DNA from: Sideroxydans sp.
Lineage (GTDB): Bacteria; Pseudomonadota; Gammaproteobacteria; Burkholderiales; Gallionellaceae
Direction: 5' to 3'
Assembly: GCA_028707175.1 (NCBI GenBank)
Contig: JAQTUV010000004.1
Location: 124,001 to 188,000 of the forward strand
Length of the DNA: 64,000 nt
Of the stretch, positions 27,686-37,787 are shown in pieces. Each line of letters begins with the position of its first letter. Position 1 is the stretch's first letter. The notes beneath the pieces are model-generated. The model worked only from the letters and a program-made list of their open reading frames with translations. It was not told the origin of the DNA and made no database searches. The translations under genes and the position numbers were made by a program.

Positions 27686-29707
27686 ATGTCATCTGCTCTG
27701 GGATTCTCGTTAGTGTGTGCGGTAGCCGCGATTCTTTACGGCATTCTTTCAAGCAAATGGATACTGGGTAAATCAACGGGTAGTGAGAAGATGCAAAGCA
27801 TCGCCGCTGCCATTCAAGAAGGTGCATCGGCGTATTTAAAGCGACAGTACAACACCATCGCCATGGTCGGCGGCGCGCTGTTTGTCATTATCCTGCTGGC
27901 CTTAGATTGGCAGACTGCGATTGGTTTTGCGATTGGCGCTTTTCTATCTGGCGCTGCTGGCTTCATCGGCATGCACGTCTCGGTACGCGCCAACGTACGC
28001 ACTGCTGAAGCCGCTAAAGAAAGTCTCAACGCAGCGCTCAACGTATCATTCAAGGGGGGCGCAATCACGGGTATGTTAGTCGTAGGCTTGGGCTTGCTTG
28101 GCGTTGCCGGTTACTACGCCATTCTGGTCGGCACAGGTTCAACGACAGGGCAAGCCACACATGCCCTGATTGGTCTTGCCTTCGGCGGCTCGCTCATTTC
28201 CATCTTCGCACGTCTGGGCGGCGGTATCTTCACCAAGGGCGCGGACGTCGGTGCAGACTTAGTGGGTAAAGTCGAAGCTGGCATTCCAGAAGATGACCCG
28301 CGCAATCCAGCAGTCATCGCAGACAACGTCGGTGACAACGTCGGTGACTGCGCAGGTATGGCCGCTGACTTGTTCGAAACTTATGCGGTGACCATCATCG
28401 CCACCATGCTGCTAGGTGGCCTACTGATGGCGAATGCAGGCCCGAATGCAGTCATCTATCCGCTGGTGTTAGGTGGATTCTCCATCATCGCGTCCATCAT
28501 CGGCACATTCTTCGTTACCGCTCGTCCGGGTGGAAAAATCATGAATGCGCTGTATCGCGGTTTGGGTGTTTCTGCTGTGCTGGCGCTCATCGCGTTCTAT
28601 CCATTAACACAATGGATCATGGGCGATAACGGCGTGTACTCTGTCGGCGCCTTGTATGGTTCAACCCTTATCGGCCTAGTTCTAACGGCTGCACTGGTAT
28701 GGATCACTGAATATTACACAGCAACCGAATTCTCACCTGTCCGTCACATCGCTGAAGCCTCAACAACAGGCCATGGCACGAATATCATCGCTGGGTTGGG
28801 TGTGTCGATGAAAGCAACCGCCGCTCCCGTCATTGCAGTATGTATCGCCATCTGGGGGGCATACGAATTAGCTGGACTGTACGGTATCGCCATCGCGGCC
28901 ACGTCCATGCTGTCAATGGCAGGCATCATCGTGGCGCTAGACGCTTACGGCCCGATCACCGATAACGCAGGTGGCATCGCGCAGATGGCAGGCTTACCCA
29001 ACGATGTACGTGAAATCACTGATGCCTTGGATGCGGTGGGCAACACCACCAAAGCCGTCACCAAAGGCTATGCTATCGGCTCGGCGGGTTTAGCTGCGCT
29101 GGTTTTGTTCGCCGATTACACGCATGCGCTCGAAGCTAAACTAGGCATCGTAACCAGCTTCGACTTATCTAATCACATGGTCATCATCGGTCTATTCATC
29201 GGCGGCATGGTGCCCTATCTGTTTGCGGCGATGGGCATGGAAGCGGTTGGACGTGCGGCAGGCACAGTAGTCGTTGAAGTGCGTCGTCAATTCAAGGAAA
29301 TCCCCGGCATCATGGAAGGTACGGGCAAGCCCGAGTACGGCACCTGCGTCGACATGCTGACCAAAGCAGCCATCAAGGAAATGCTCATCCCCTCCCTGCT
29401 CCCCATCGCCGTTCCCGTCATCGTAGGCCTCACCTTAGGCGCGCAAGCCTTGGGCGGCGTATTGGTCGGCACGATCATCACCGGCATCTTCGTGGCCATT
29501 TCCATGACCACAGGCGGCGGTGCTTGGGACAATGCAAAGAAGTACATCGAGGAAGGTAATTTTGGTGGCAAGGGTTCAGAAGCACACAAAGCCGCCGTCA
29601 CCGGTGACACCGTAGGCGATCCCTACAAAGACACCGCCGGCCCTGCCGTCAATCCACTGATTAAAATCATCAACATCGTGGCATTGATGATTGTGCCGTT
29701 GCTGTAA
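27686..29707 (+). CDS. hppA: Membrane-bound H+-translocating pyrophosphatase, K+-independent type
   Basis: 673-aa integral membrane PPase that couples PPi hydrolysis to proton pumping. Catalytic loop [22 protein letters not shown] and [12 protein letters not shown] are intact. The segment [16 protein letters not shown] has Lys and Thr at the two positions that are Ala and Gly/Ala in K+-dependent enzymes, which marks the K+-independent class. About sixteen helices are expected. Located between pfp and ppa, it can conserve energy from PPi released by anabolism. Confidence 0.95.
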   Translation: MSSALGFSLVCAVAAILYGILSSKWILGKSTGSEKMQSIAAAIQEGASAYLKRQYNTIAMVGGALFVIILLALDWQTAIGFAIGAFLSGAAGFIGMHVSVRANVRTAEAAKESLNAALNVSFKGGAITGMLVVGLGLLGVAGYYAILVGTGSTTGQATHALIGLAFGGSLISIFARLGGGIFTKGADVGADLVGKVEAGIPEDDPRNPAVIADNVGDNVGDCAGMAADLFETYAVTIIATMLLGGLLMANAGPNAVIYPLVLGGFSIIASIIGTFFVTARPGGKIMNALYRGLGVSAVLALIAFYPLTQWIMGDNGVYSVGALYGSTLIGLVLTAALVWITEYYTATEFSPVRHIAEASTTGHGTNIIAGLGVSMKATAAPVIAVCIAIWGAYELAGLYGIAIAATSMLSMAGIIVALDAYGPITDNAGGIAQMAGLPNDVREITDALDAVGNTTKAVTKGYAIGSAGLAALVLFADYTHALEAKLGIVTSFDLSNHMVIIGLFIGGMVPYLFAAMGMEAVGRAAGTVVVEVRRQFKEIPGIMEGTGKPEYGTCVDMLTKAAIKEMLIPSLLPIAVPVIVGLTLGAQALGGVLVGTIITGIFVAISMTTGGGAWDNAKKYIEEGNFGGKGSEAHKAAVTGDTVGDPYKDTAGPAVNPLIKIINIVALMIVPLL

Positions 29708-29730
29708 TTCTCACGTAAGCATCACATTTA

Positions 29731-29754
29731 AGGGCTGCCTCGGCAGCCCTTTTC
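29731..29754 (+). terminator. Terminator after hppA
   Basis: Stem AGGGCTGCC/GGCAGCCCT with a short loop and TTTT, 24 bp after the hppA stop. ppa therefore probably has its own promoter in the 60 bp that follow. Confidence 0.8.
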
Positions 29755-29810
29755 ATTGTGTCGGATGGTACAATTCGCGCCTTTCAATTCACACGTAAAG
29801 GTGGCGCATC

Positions 29811-30359
29811 ATGGGTTTGAACAAGGTTCCTTCCGGTAATAATCTTCCAGACGATTTCAACGTCATCATCGAGATCCCTCAACACGGTGAGCCCGTAAAG
29901 TACGAAGTGGATAAAGAGTCCGGCGCGATCTTTGTTGATCGTTTCATGAACACCGCGATGCACTACCCGTGCAACTACGGTTACATCCCGCACACCCTGT
30001 CTGATGATGGTGATCCTGTTGACGTATTGGTCATCACGCCCGTTCCTTTGAACAGCGGCGTAGTCGTGCGTTGCCGCCCATTGTGCGTATTGAAGATGGA
30101 AGATGAATCCGGTTTCGACGCCAAGGTTTTGGCTGTGCCAGTCGACAAGTTGTCCACTCTGTATCGTGGCTTGAAGAGCTACAAAGAGTTGCCAGAAATC
30201 ATATTGAAGCAGATCGAACATTTCTTCGCACACTACAAAGATCTGGAGCCAAACAAGTGGGTCAAGATCGGCGGCTGGGCGGATGTTGACGAAGCGCGCA
30301 AAGAGATCATGGCTGGCGTTGAGAACTACAACAACGCAAAAATCAAACCAGAGTTCTGA
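29811..30359 (+). CDS. ppa: Inorganic pyrophosphatase (family I)
   Basis: 182-aa soluble Mg2+-dependent PPase: [26 protein letters not shown], the DGDPVDVLV metal-binding signature, and the C-terminal [21 protein letters not shown]. It hydrolyses PPi in the cytosol. Co-occurrence with PPi-PFK and H+-PPase means the cell can choose between dissipating and conserving PPi energy. GTGGCG precedes the ATG; folD follows after 14 bp. Confidence 0.96.
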   Translation: MGLNKVPSGNNLPDDFNVIIEIPQHGEPVKYEVDKESGAIFVDRFMNTAMHYPCNYGYIPHTLSDDGDPVDVLVITPVPLNSGVVVRCRPLCVLKMEDESGFDAKVLAVPVDKLSTLYRGLKSYKELPEIILKQIEHFFAHYKDLEPNKWVKIGGWADVDEARKEIMAGVENYNNAKIKPEF

Positions 30360-30373
30360 TCTAGGAGATAAAG

Positions 30374-31225
30374 ATGACCGCTCGCATCATTGACGGAAAA
30401 GCCATCGCACAAGAAGTGCGTGCTGAATGGAAGGTTCGTGCGGATGCACTCAAAGCTCGCGGCACCACGCCTGGGCTGGCGGTCATCATCGTCGGCGAAG
30501 ATCCCGCTTCCAAGGTCTACGTTGCCAACAAAGTAAAAGCTTGTGCAGAACTGGGGCTACATTCCGTGCACATCGCCCTGCCCGCTGACACCAGCGAAGC
30601 AGCTTTGCTAGCCAAGATCGACGAATTGAACAACGATCCGAAGATCCATGGTTTGCTCGTTCAACTTCCTGTGCCCAAGCACATCGACAGCGAAAAAATT
30701 CTCAATGCCATCAGCCCAGACAAAGATGTGGATGGCTTCCATCCGCTGAACGTAGGCGCATTGGCAACCGGCAACATGCGCTTTGCCCCTTGCACCCCCT
30801 ATGGCTCATTGGTGTTGCTGCAAAAGAGCGGTGTCTCCATCGAAGGCAAGCACGCCGTCATCGTTGGTCGAAGCAACATCGTGGGCAAACCGATGGCGTT
30901 GTTGCTGTTGCAGCACAATGCAACTGTCACCATTTGCACATCCAAGACCACCGACCTCGCCAAGCACACTCGCGATGCTGACATCTTGGTCGTCGCGACT
31001 GGCAAGCCCAAGATGATCACTGGCGACATGATTAAACCGGGCGCGGCGGTGATTGATGTGGGTATCAATCGCATGGCGGATGGCAAGTTGTGTGGAGATG
31101 TGGATTTTGATTCTGCTAAAGAAGTGGCCGGTTGGATTACGCCAGTTCCTGGCGGTGTGGGTCCGATGACCATCACCATGCTTGTAGCCAACACCGTGCA
31201 GTCAGCCGAACGCGTCGCAAAGTAA
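30374..31225 (+). CDS. folD: Methylene-tetrahydrofolate dehydrogenase/cyclohydrolase FolD
   Basis: 283-aa bifunctional enzyme interconverting methylene-THF and formyl-THF with [17 protein letters not shown] (catalytic Lys), [29 protein letters not shown] and [12 protein letters not shown]-type dinucleotide motif are clear. AGGAGA precedes the ATG. A strong terminator follows. Confidence 0.96.
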   Translation: MTARIIDGKAIAQEVRAEWKVRADALKARGTTPGLAVIIVGEDPASKVYVANKVKACAELGLHSVHIALPADTSEAALLAKIDELNNDPKIHGLLVQLPVPKHIDSEKILNAISPDKDVDGFHPLNVGALATGNMRFAPCTPYGSLVLLQKSGVSIEGKHAVIVGRSNIVGKPMALLLLQHNATVTICTSKTTDLAKHTRDADILVVATGKPKMITGDMIKPGAAVIDVGINRMADGKLCGDVDFDSAKEVAGWITPVPGGVGPMTITMLVANTVQSAERVAK

Positions 31226-31241
31226 ATACCGTTACACAATT

Positions 31242-31269
31242 AAAAACGAGGGGTCCCCTCGTTTTTTTT
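31242..31269 (+). terminator. Terminator after folD
   Basis: AAAAACGAGGGG-TCCCCTCGTTTTTTTT, a compact stem with long A and T flanks; it can act in both directions but the next minus-strand gene ends 50 bp beyond it. Confidence 0.88.
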
Positions 31270-31318
31270 CGTCCGCATAACGCCCTCTTCACCACCCTGC
31301 ATCAACGCGCTCACAACC

Positions 31319-31585
31319 TTACTGACAGACGCGATTTCCAAATGAGTCCGTTCCACAACGTTTTGGAGGCACACCCTCATCTCTTTGTTGCTGGCGATTA
31401 CGCGCTGCCTCAGAATCGTTAACGCTAGATGCAGGAATATCATCACGCCACGTCGGCACCGTACTCATCACACCTCGTTGATCCAGACAAACCAGATTCC
31501 CAAAAGAATCCGTACCACAACGCACGATGGGCGTCGCAAAAGCAGCCCCCGAGAGTATCAGCGCGGCCATCGCAAAAAGCCTCAA
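31319..31585 (-). CDS. Small exported protein with duplicated CGTDSFGN motif
   Basis: 88-aa protein. Signal peptide MRLFAMAALILSGAAFA then TPIV. The mature protein of about 70 aa carries the same 11-residue motif at each end, CGTDSFGNLVC and CGTDSFGNRVC, with an Arg/Gln-rich middle. Each motif could form a Cys-Cys loop. No family recognised. Its ATG is 1 bp from the stop of the histidine kinase gene, so it is likely the last gene of that operon. Confidence 0.72.
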   Translation of the reverse strand: MRLFAMAALILSGAAFATPIVRCGTDSFGNLVCLDQRGVMSTVPTWRDDIPASSVNDSEAARNRQQQRDEGVPPKRCGTDSFGNRVCQ

Positions 31586-31586
31586 T

Positions 31587-32990
31587 TTATTTTCTTTCCA
31601 AAGGGATGTGAGGAGCTTCTTGATTGAAAGCGGGGAAAGATATCCAAAATCGACTACCTACATTAAGCTCACTTTTGAATCCGATTTCTCCGCCCATCGC
31701 TTCCACAATACGTTTAGTGATAGCCAATCCTAATCCTGTCCCCTCTGTAGCAGAGTTCTCCGCCCCCAGTCGTTGGAACGATTCAAAGAGAAGTGCTTGG
31801 TTCTCCAACGATATCCCTCGTCCCGTGTCAGAAACCGTCACAACCACATTTCCATCAAGCAGTTCGCATGTCACAGAAGCACTTCCTCCAGAGACATTGT
31901 ATTTAATGGCATTCGACAATAAATTAAAGAGAACTTGCCTTACCCGTAGTGGGTCTGCTTGAATCAAATAGCGGTGCGCACACTCGCGCTGAATTAAAAC
32001 TTGGTGCCGCATTGCCAAAGCTTGTGTCAACGAAAACACCTCTTCGATCAGCGTATCAATTTCGATAACACTCACATTAAAGTTGAATTCGCCGGCTTCA
32101 ATGCGCGCCAAATCAAGCGCTTCATTAGCCAAGAATAATAAATGCCGCCCACCTGCCAATATGTGACTGATTGGCGCTTTTTGAGTCGGCTTGAGCTCTC
32201 CCAACATTCCCTTATCAAGCATCTCTGAAAACCCAATGATGGCATTGAGGGGAGTGCGCAATTCATGACTCATGCTAGAGAGGAAGGAGGTTTTGACGCG
32301 ATTGGCAACATCTGCCTGATCTTTGGCTAACTGCAATTCAGAAGCATTCTGCTGAATCAGCATTTCTCGACGTTGAGAAGAAACTCGCAACCCCACATGC
32401 TCCTTCAACATCCGCTCAGTACGTATCCCACTTATGACTACAATTGGAAAAAGAAACGCATACAAAATAGCAATGGCAATCTGCAACTCGCCGCCCACCA
32501 CCAACAGATAAAAGATCACGGGTGCTGTCATTGGCAATAAGAATAAGAATGCGGCCAATCGATCGATCATCAGTACCGCGACCCCTCCAACCCCCATTCC
32601 TGCCAAGACGATCACAAGAAAAAATTGGTGACTAGAATAATCTACGGGGAACAGCAAAACGCCTCCAAATCCCCAGATAAGTCCATGTATCGCGGAAAAC
32701 AGACGAAGTCTGTTTAGCCAGAGTACATCCACCTCAACAGCTGAACTTAGTTTGCTGCGCCACCAAAATATCCACAATCCGATACTCGCGATGGAATAAC
32801 AGGTCAACAATATTAACCAAGACCAGCAAAGGGTATGTGGCATCACATCAGATTGAACAAAGGCCAGCACAGCGCCCGCCATCAGACTTCCAACCGAGGT
32901 ATGCGGAATATTACTGTAGAGCAATTTAGCCTGCTCTGTATGGAACGCACTATTCAAATTCAAGAGATGAATATCTGCTACTTTATTCAT
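31587..32990 (-). CDS. Membrane sensor histidine kinase
   Basis: 467-aa kinase. The N terminus has about six hydrophobic segments (roughly residues 35-190) with no periplasmic sensor domain, followed by a coiled linker. HisKA has His242 in [16 protein letters not shown]; the ATPase domain has [17 protein letters not shown] and [18 protein letters not shown]. No receiver domain of its own, so it must signal to a separate one. ATG 32990 overlaps the stop of the REC-Hpt gene by 8 bp, coupling the two. Confidence 0.93.
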   Translation of the reverse strand: MNKVADIHLLNLNSAFHTEQAKLLYSNIPHTSVGSLMAGAVLAFVQSDVMPHTLCWSWLILLTCYSIASIGLWIFWWRSKLSSAVEVDVLWLNRLRLFSAIHGLIWGFGGVLLFPVDYSSHQFFLVIVLAGMGVGGVAVLMIDRLAAFLFLLPMTAPVIFYLLVVGGELQIAIAILYAFLFPIVVISGIRTERMLKEHVGLRVSSQRREMLIQQNASELQLAKDQADVANRVKTSFLSSMSHELRTPLNAIIGFSEMLDKGMLGELKPTQKAPISHILAGGRHLLFLANEALDLARIEAGEFNFNVSVIEIDTLIEEVFSLTQALAMRHQVLIQRECAHRYLIQADPLRVRQVLFNLLSNAIKYNVSGGSASVTCELLDGNVVVTVSDTGRGISLENQALLFESFQRLGAENSATEGTGLGLAITKRIVEAMGGEIGFKSELNVGSRFWISFPAFNQEAPHIPLERK

Positions 32991-34575
32991 GCAAGCCCCG
33001 ACCACTCGAAACACCAAGTAGTTGCTCGACAGTCAGTGCTTGACCAAATAAATCTCCTTGTACGCAATCACAACCCAGACGTCGAGCAATCGCTAACTCT
33101 TTATCTGTTGATACGCCATCCAGCTCCACCTTGGCATGACATTTATGAATATCACCCACGTATTTGCTCAAGGTGCCAAGCACTGCCTCGTCGGCACTCG
33201 CCATGTGCAACAAATTGGGATACATCTTAATTCCGCTAAATGTGTATCCTGACAACTGGCACAAACTAAGCGCACGCACTTCTGAACAACGTAAAGTCGC
33301 TTCTACACCTTTCTGGTGTAACTGCTTCAATCCTTCCAACCCCACCATTGCGCCCTCTGCTTCGAGACCTATACGCAATTTGTGTATTGGGAATTGCGTT
33401 GCTTGTGCCGTTGCCAGCAGAAATAATATGAGTCGATCTTGATTCAAAAACTTGAGATGTAATGGAAGGTCGAGTGAAATTTGAGCACCGCCTTCTATCA
33501 AACACACACCCGACAGTAATGCTTTAGTGATCCATATTTCAGCGAAATCCCATACTGCGGATTCATCCTTTAATCTTTCAATCACGCTGCTGATTGATAT
33601 GAGCTCATCTGACGCTCGGCAACGCAATGCAGCCTCCACACTTACCATCTGCATCGATCTCAAATCGATCTTGGGGTGGAAGCACACTTCGAATTCATTA
33701 CGATTCATCTTCTCCAAGAAGTCATCCATCGGCACTTGATTGGTGTGCGTTTGGACGGCTTGCGGAAGCGACTCTGTTGTTACGCCAGAAAGTTGAGTTT
33801 GGGTTGAGATTGATCGATCAATCTCAACTTTCAACTCTTCAAAAGCGCTGTTAAGTGAAGCCATTAAGCCAGCGATTTCTGCCACACTTTTATTTTTTGC
33901 AGCGTGCTCCATTGCAATCACACAATTGTAAAAACACATCGCCCCAACCGCCCGTGATGACGATTTAAGCTTATGCATGTGCAATGCCAAACTCGCTAAA
34001 TTACTTGAAGCCACATCCTGCTCACTCGCCGATAGATCTTTGCGCGCAGTATCTAAAAACAGCAGCAGAAATTGATGCAATTGTTGCGCATCAACTCGCC
34101 CCACAACTCGTTTCAGTATGGAGGTATCTAATACCGCAACCGAATCAACAGCCGCATGCTGATGTGAATCTTTGAAGGTTTCAGGCGTATTAACAGCCGG
34201 GCTAAACAACCAGCGATTGAGCATGCTTAACAAGCCATCCAAATCAATCGGCTTTGGTAAAGCATCATCCATTCCTGCTTCTTTGCATCGAATCATCACA
34301 GATGAATCAGTTGCCGCAGTAATCGCAATGATGGGAATCGGCCTCGCACAGTCTCGCTCAGCAGTCCGAATAGCTCGGGCCAATTGCAAACCGTCCATAT
34401 GCGGCATATTCACATCAGCCATCACTAGGTCATATTCCCTAGCTTTGTATTTGTCCAATGCCTGCAATCCGTCCGCTGCGATATCAACCTCGCACCCAAG
34501 GCTCTCCAACTGCATGCGGAGAACTGCCTGATTAGCCGGATTGTCTTCAGCCACCAAAATACAACGTTGCATCAA
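32983..34575 (-). CDS. REC-Hpt-degenerate EAL response regulator
   Basis: 530-aa protein with three domains. REC: residues 1-125, phospho-Asp54 ([12 protein letters not shown]), Lys108 in PKP. Hpt: about 150-250, phospho-His201 in [16 protein letters not shown]: about 285-525, clearly eroded: EAALRC for EALLRW, no DDFG acidic pair (LEAEGAMVG), and LDGVST for AEGVET, with [11 protein letters not shown] at the end. The EAL part is unlikely to hydrolyse c-di-GMP but may bind it or a partner. The REC plus Hpt pair makes it a phosphorelay hub between the kinase encoded downstream and the HTH-REC regulator upstream. Confidence 0.92.
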   Translation of the reverse strand: MMQRCILVAEDNPANQAVLRMQLESLGCEVDIAADGLQALDKYKAREYDLVMADVNMPHMDGLQLARAIRTAERDCARPIPIIAITAATDSSVMIRCKEAGMDDALPKPIDLDGLLSMLNRWLFSPAVNTPETFKDSHQHAAVDSVAVLDTSILKRVVGRVDAQQLHQFLLLFLDTARKDLSASEQDVASSNLASLALHMHKLKSSSRAVGAMCFYNCVIAMEHAAKNKSVAEIAGLMASLNSAFEELKVEIDRSISTQTQLSGVTTESLPQAVQTHTNQVPMDDFLEKMNRNEFEVCFHPKIDLRSMQMVSVEAALRCRASDELISISSVIERLKDESAVWDFAEIWITKALLSGVCLIEGGAQISLDLPLHLKFLNQDRLILFLLATAQATQFPIHKLRIGLEAEGAMVGLEGLKQLHQKGVEATLRCSEVRALSLCQLSGYTFSGIKMYPNLLHMASADEAVLGTLSKYVGDIHKCHAKVELDGVSTDKELAIARRLGCDCVQGDLFGQALTVEQLLGVSSGRGLHE

Positions 34576-34655
34576 TGTATCCGAAAGTCAGTAAAGGAGG
34601 GGCTGCCGCAAAGATGTCTGAGTAACACCCCTATGCGCGGCAAGATTCAAAGAAG

Positions 34656-35252
34656 TCATGCTGCCAATTGGCGGCGATTCACCATTTGCTCGATGAGTAA
34701 GCGCAGCACTGCAAAGGGAATAGGTTTGGGATAAACCGGGATGCCGGAAGGAATGCCTCCTTGAGCTTCGATTTCAGTACTGGATAAGGCTGTCACCACG
34801 ATTATTCGCTGCGACAGTTGAGATGTCAGTCGATGAATCATCTTAAAACCATCCATTTCAGGCATCGCCAAGTCAGTGATAACCAAATCGGGAGCATGGC
34901 GGCCAATCAACATCAATCCTTCAAATCCATCGGCTGCCATCTGCAATTGCACGGGCAATCCCCACGTTGAAAATTGATGTTCGTATAAGGCTCGCTGTAC
35001 TTCGTCATCTTCCACCACCAACACCTTCAAAGTTGGCTTAGTTGAGCTGGAAACACTCACTTCTTTTTGTTTAGCATAGATTTTTTCTACGGCCTCACTA
35101 GGAATCCGTCGATGCCCACCAGCCGTCTTCCACGCTGGCAACACGCCCGTTTCAACCCAAGCCTGCACCGTAGAAAGTGCTACACCCAACCGCGCAGCTG
35201 CTTCCCTAGTCGAAATAAAACCACCCACTTCATCTTTCAAATTATTGCTCAC
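34656..35252 (-). CDS. HTH (MerR/excisionase-type)-REC response regulator
   Basis: Regulator with an unusual domain order. A helix-turn-helix of excisionase/MerR type (FISTREAAARLGVALSTVQAWVETGVLPAWKTAGGHRRIP) comes first, then a receiver with phospho-Asp in LVITDLAMPEMDG and the late Lys in YPKP. No second output domain. I set the start at GTG 35252 (AAGGAG 6 nt upstream; 198 aa); an upstream in-frame TTG at 35306 overlaps the CZB stop by 4 bp and is a real alternative. It is the probable transcription output of the local phosphorelay. Confidence 0.88.
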   Translation of the reverse strand: MSNNLKDEVGGFISTREAAARLGVALSTVQAWVETGVLPAWKTAGGHRRIPSEAVEKIYAKQKEVSVSSSTKPTLKVLVVEDDEVQRALYEHQFSTWGLPVQLQMAADGFEGLMLIGRHAPDLVITDLAMPEMDGFKMIHRLTSQLSQRIIVVTALSSTEIEAQGGIPSGIPVYPKPIPFAVLRLLIEQMVNRRQLAA

Positions 35253-35302
35253 ACTCAACTCCTTCAACGAGGACGCGATACTTTCACGACTACCCCATTT
35301 GG

Positions 35303-35737
35303 TCAATCATTCTGACCTTCAATTTGTGCGTGCAGCTTGGTAATACAGGTGATTGTCTTATTAGACTGCCTCGCAAAATCGTCCATCAATATCTTTTCTG
35401 CTGCTGTTGAATGCCCAGTTTGATGCTCTTCAACCACTTTTGCCGCATAGAAGTGAAATTTAGCATGCTCTTCCGTCAATTGTTTGAAAAGTTCAAACTC
35501 CCCAAACCTAGCCTTACCTGCGCCATGAATCCACTGACCTAAAGCACAACGGTTATCCACACAGATATTGTGAGGCTCCAACACCTCTTTGCCACGACCA
35601 GCCAGATAGTCTGACAAACGTCGTTTCCACGCTAGATGGACATCAATTGCTTGGTAAAAATCTAACTCCCGCTTAATCTCATCACGAGACTCACGTGTTA
35701 AACCGAACATCGTTTTGAGATCTGAAATAAAACTCAT
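35303..35737 (-). CDS. Stand-alone CZB (chemoreceptor zinc-binding) domain protein
   Basis: 144-aa protein, a CZB domain with short extensions and no chemoreceptor part. The zinc ligands match the family: His34 (IDVHLAWKRRL), Cys64 (NRCALGQWIHG), His91 and His95 (EEHAKFHFYAA). In chemoreceptors and diguanylate cyclases CZB senses zinc or oxidants through the Cys. The preferred start is ATG 35737 behind AAGGGAGA; 11 open codons precede it. Lies in the six-gene signalling operon and has a close paralogue at 49036. Confidence 0.88.
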   Translation of the reverse strand: MSFISDLKTMFGLTRESRDEIKRELDFYQAIDVHLAWKRRLSDYLAGRGKEVLEPHNICVDNRCALGQWIHGAGKARFGEFELFKQLTEEHAKFHFYAAKVVEEHQTGHSTAAEKILMDDFARQSNKTITCITKLHAQIEGQND

Positions 35738-35776
35738 GTTTATCTCCCTTCTCTTAGTTGCCCTACCCAATCGAAA

Positions 35777-35992
35777 TCAACGCAACAAATCTTTAGCTAA
35801 TTTAAATGCCAGCAAAGTCAAAAATGAGGATAAACAAATCATGAATATCAAATAGTTATCCATTACAAATACCCCCAATTCAGTTGCTATAAAACCGACT
35901 AGCAACCCAATAGCAACGATGAAATAGACGAGCCACATCGCTCGACGATACATCCTCACATTTTTGCTTTCCTGTTCGTTAGACATGTGCAT
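35777..35992 (-). CDS. Small two-helix membrane protein
   Basis: 71-aa protein with two hydrophobic helices (MWLVYFIVAIGLLVGFIA and YLIFMICLSSFLTLLAFK), a charged N-terminal tail and a basic C-terminal end. No family recognised. Placed 9 bp after the Cys-rich CZB-like gene and about 40 bp before the CZB gene on the same strand, so co-transcribed. It could anchor the soluble CZB proteins or the kinase. Confidence 0.72.
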   Translation of the reverse strand: MHMSNEQESKNVRMYRRAMWLVYFIVAIGLLVGFIATELGVFVMDNYLIFMICLSSFLTLLAFKLAKDLLR

Positions 35993-36001
35993 TACCGTAT
36001 T

Positions 36002-36412
36002 TCAAGACATCTCTTCTTCAAGCGCCCAACTAGAGACATGTAGTGCAGCGACACTTTCTTGAAAATGTGCGGATGCTGTCTTGAAAATGCCCCCGTCTTT
36101 CAAAGCGTCTTGCGCTGAATCAGCCCGATTTATGCCTACCAGCATTACCGCTTGGCTGGCCGCTTCTTGAAACTGCTCACAGCGCTTACACACCAAGTTA
36201 GCTTGCTTCACATCAAGCAATTGATTTCCGCCATCACTGTACAAAAACTGACTCAGCGAACAGCTCGGTTGACAGTCTGTCGGCACGATAGGTCGCACTT
36301 TTGACAATCCATTCACATAACATTCGATTACAGCCCGCTGATTCACATGCGCCTGTATCAGCTTGACGCCGTTGAAGGGCATGAACGAATTACCTTTATT
36401 GTGTGCATTCAT
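36002..36412 (-). CDS. Divergent Cys-rich CZB-like protein
   Basis: 136-aa protein whose layout follows CZB: an amphipathic first helix (VKLIQAHVNQRAVIECYVNGL), a CQPSCSLSQFLYSDGG segment like CVDNRCALGQWIHGAG of the neighbour, and a helix NLVCKRCEQFQEAASQAV where CZB has HAKFHFYAAKVV. The His pair is thus replaced by Cys-rich positions (Cys47, Cys51, Cys75, Cys78). It may bind zinc through thiols or work as a redox sensor. First gene of the signalling operon, with about 190 bp of upstream control region that includes a repeat of ATCATTTTC. Confidence 0.7.
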   Translation of the reverse strand: MNAHNKGNSFMPFNGVKLIQAHVNQRAVIECYVNGLSKVRPIVPTDCQPSCSLSQFLYSDGGNQLLDVKQANLVCKRCEQFQEAASQAVMLVGINRADSAQDALKDGGIFKTASAHFQESVAALHVSSWALEEEMS

Positions 36413-36603
36413 AACTCAACACCTATGCAAAACAGACGACTTAGCGAATTACGCTCAATACAGCTTATTCGACATTTTAATCATTTTCATCATTTTCATC
36501 CACAAGTAATGACGATTACGTTTTGACCGGAACACGGCCATCCCATCCAGCAGTGCGAAAGTTATATTTTTACTATTGAATACAGTTGATTAACGTGAGG
36601 GAC

Positions 36604-37533
36604 TCAATTAGATGTGCGTTTGCTATTCAAACTAATCACCAACACACCGGCCAAGACCAACAAAGAGCCCGCAATCTGCAACCAAGATACCGATTCACCC
36701 AAGAATAGGTAAGCCATATAGATGGTACTGACTGGCCCGATCGAGCCGATGAGTGATGTGTTTCCAGAACCTATTCGCTTGATGGCGAACGACAATAAAA
36801 ACACAGGTAGCACAGTTGAGAATATCGCCATCGAGATGGAGAGCTGATACACCTGCATTGGCAATTCAAGTGCGCTCATAGGGCGCGTCAGCAAGAACTG
36901 CAACACACATGCGGCACTCGCCACCAGCGATGCATAAGCCGTGAAGCGCATCGCGCCGATACGTGCGATGGCATGCCCCGCTCCGACAAGGTAGATCGAA
37001 TAGGACAAGGTACTGGCGAACACCAACGATGATCCGATGAGAACGGCACTCCCCTGATTCACGCCCACATCATGCAAGAACACCAATGCGATGCCCGCAT
37101 AGCTCAACACCATCGCCGCGATGACTACTTTTCCGATGGCACGTTTATACAACAACGCAGCGAGAATCACAGTCATGGTCGGATAGAGGAACAAGATCAG
37201 ACGTTCCAATCCCGCTGAGATGTACTGCAGCCCAAGGAAATCAAGATAGCTGGACAAATAGTATCCAACCAAGCCGAGCCCGATCACCAACCAGCGATCA
37301 TGCGAATCCAATGGAGCAGCATGTTGACGTTGCGCCCATAGCGCCACACCAAGAAAGAAGGGAGCAGAAAATACCATGCGTAACGCCAGCAAAGTGACGG
37401 CATCCACATGATCAACATAAGCGAGTTTGACCAAGATAGCCTTGGCCGAAAAGCCAACGGCTGCCAGCAAGGCGAAGACGACACCGATAAACACATCTCG
37501 TTGAGCAACGGTACTACGAGTTTGACTTGCCAT
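36604..37533 (-). CDS. EamA/DMT-family transporter
   Basis: 309-aa permease with ten helices in two EamA repeats. ALLAAVGFSAKAILVKLAY starts the first and GSSLVFASTLSYSIYLVGAG the second, and LFLGESVSWLQIAGSLLVLAGVLVI is the typical last-helix region. Exporter of amino acids or metabolites; substrate unknown. ATG 37533 is preferred over an upstream frame extension. It stands alone with about 250 bp upstream that contain no gene. Confidence 0.9.
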   Translation of the reverse strand: MASQTRSTVAQRDVFIGVVFALLAAVGFSAKAILVKLAYVDHVDAVTLLALRMVFSAPFFLGVALWAQRQHAAPLDSHDRWLVIGLGLVGYYLSSYLDFLGLQYISAGLERLILFLYPTMTVILAALLYKRAIGKVVIAAMVLSYAGIALVFLHDVGVNQGSAVLIGSSLVFASTLSYSIYLVGAGHAIARIGAMRFTAYASLVASAACVLQFLLTRPMSALELPMQVYQLSISMAIFSTVLPVFLLSFAIKRIGSGNTSLIGSIGPVSTIYMAYLFLGESVSWLQIAGSLLVLAGVLVISLNSKRTSN

Positions 37534-37787
37534 GATGTAAGACCCTATGTGATGGACAGATGCGGGTCTAGCGTCAAACAACTACGGAAGACCCGCAGTT
37601 GCCCAATTAAAATACAACGTTAAAACAGGAGCGCGCTGCGGCAGTAGGCTAGCAGGGCTAGCCACAGTCGCATGGCGAAATTGAAATCAGCAGAGATGAA
37701 GTGCGTTTGCATGGGGATGGAATATACGGGGTTCAAGTTTGAGTCGTCAACTTAAAGCCGTGTCCACGTCCTCGCTCTACTGAATGT

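Noticed and set aside
33800-33830. TTGATCGATCAAT as a second FNR box
   Set aside because: The half-sites are only 2 bp apart rather than 4, and it lies inside coding sequence.
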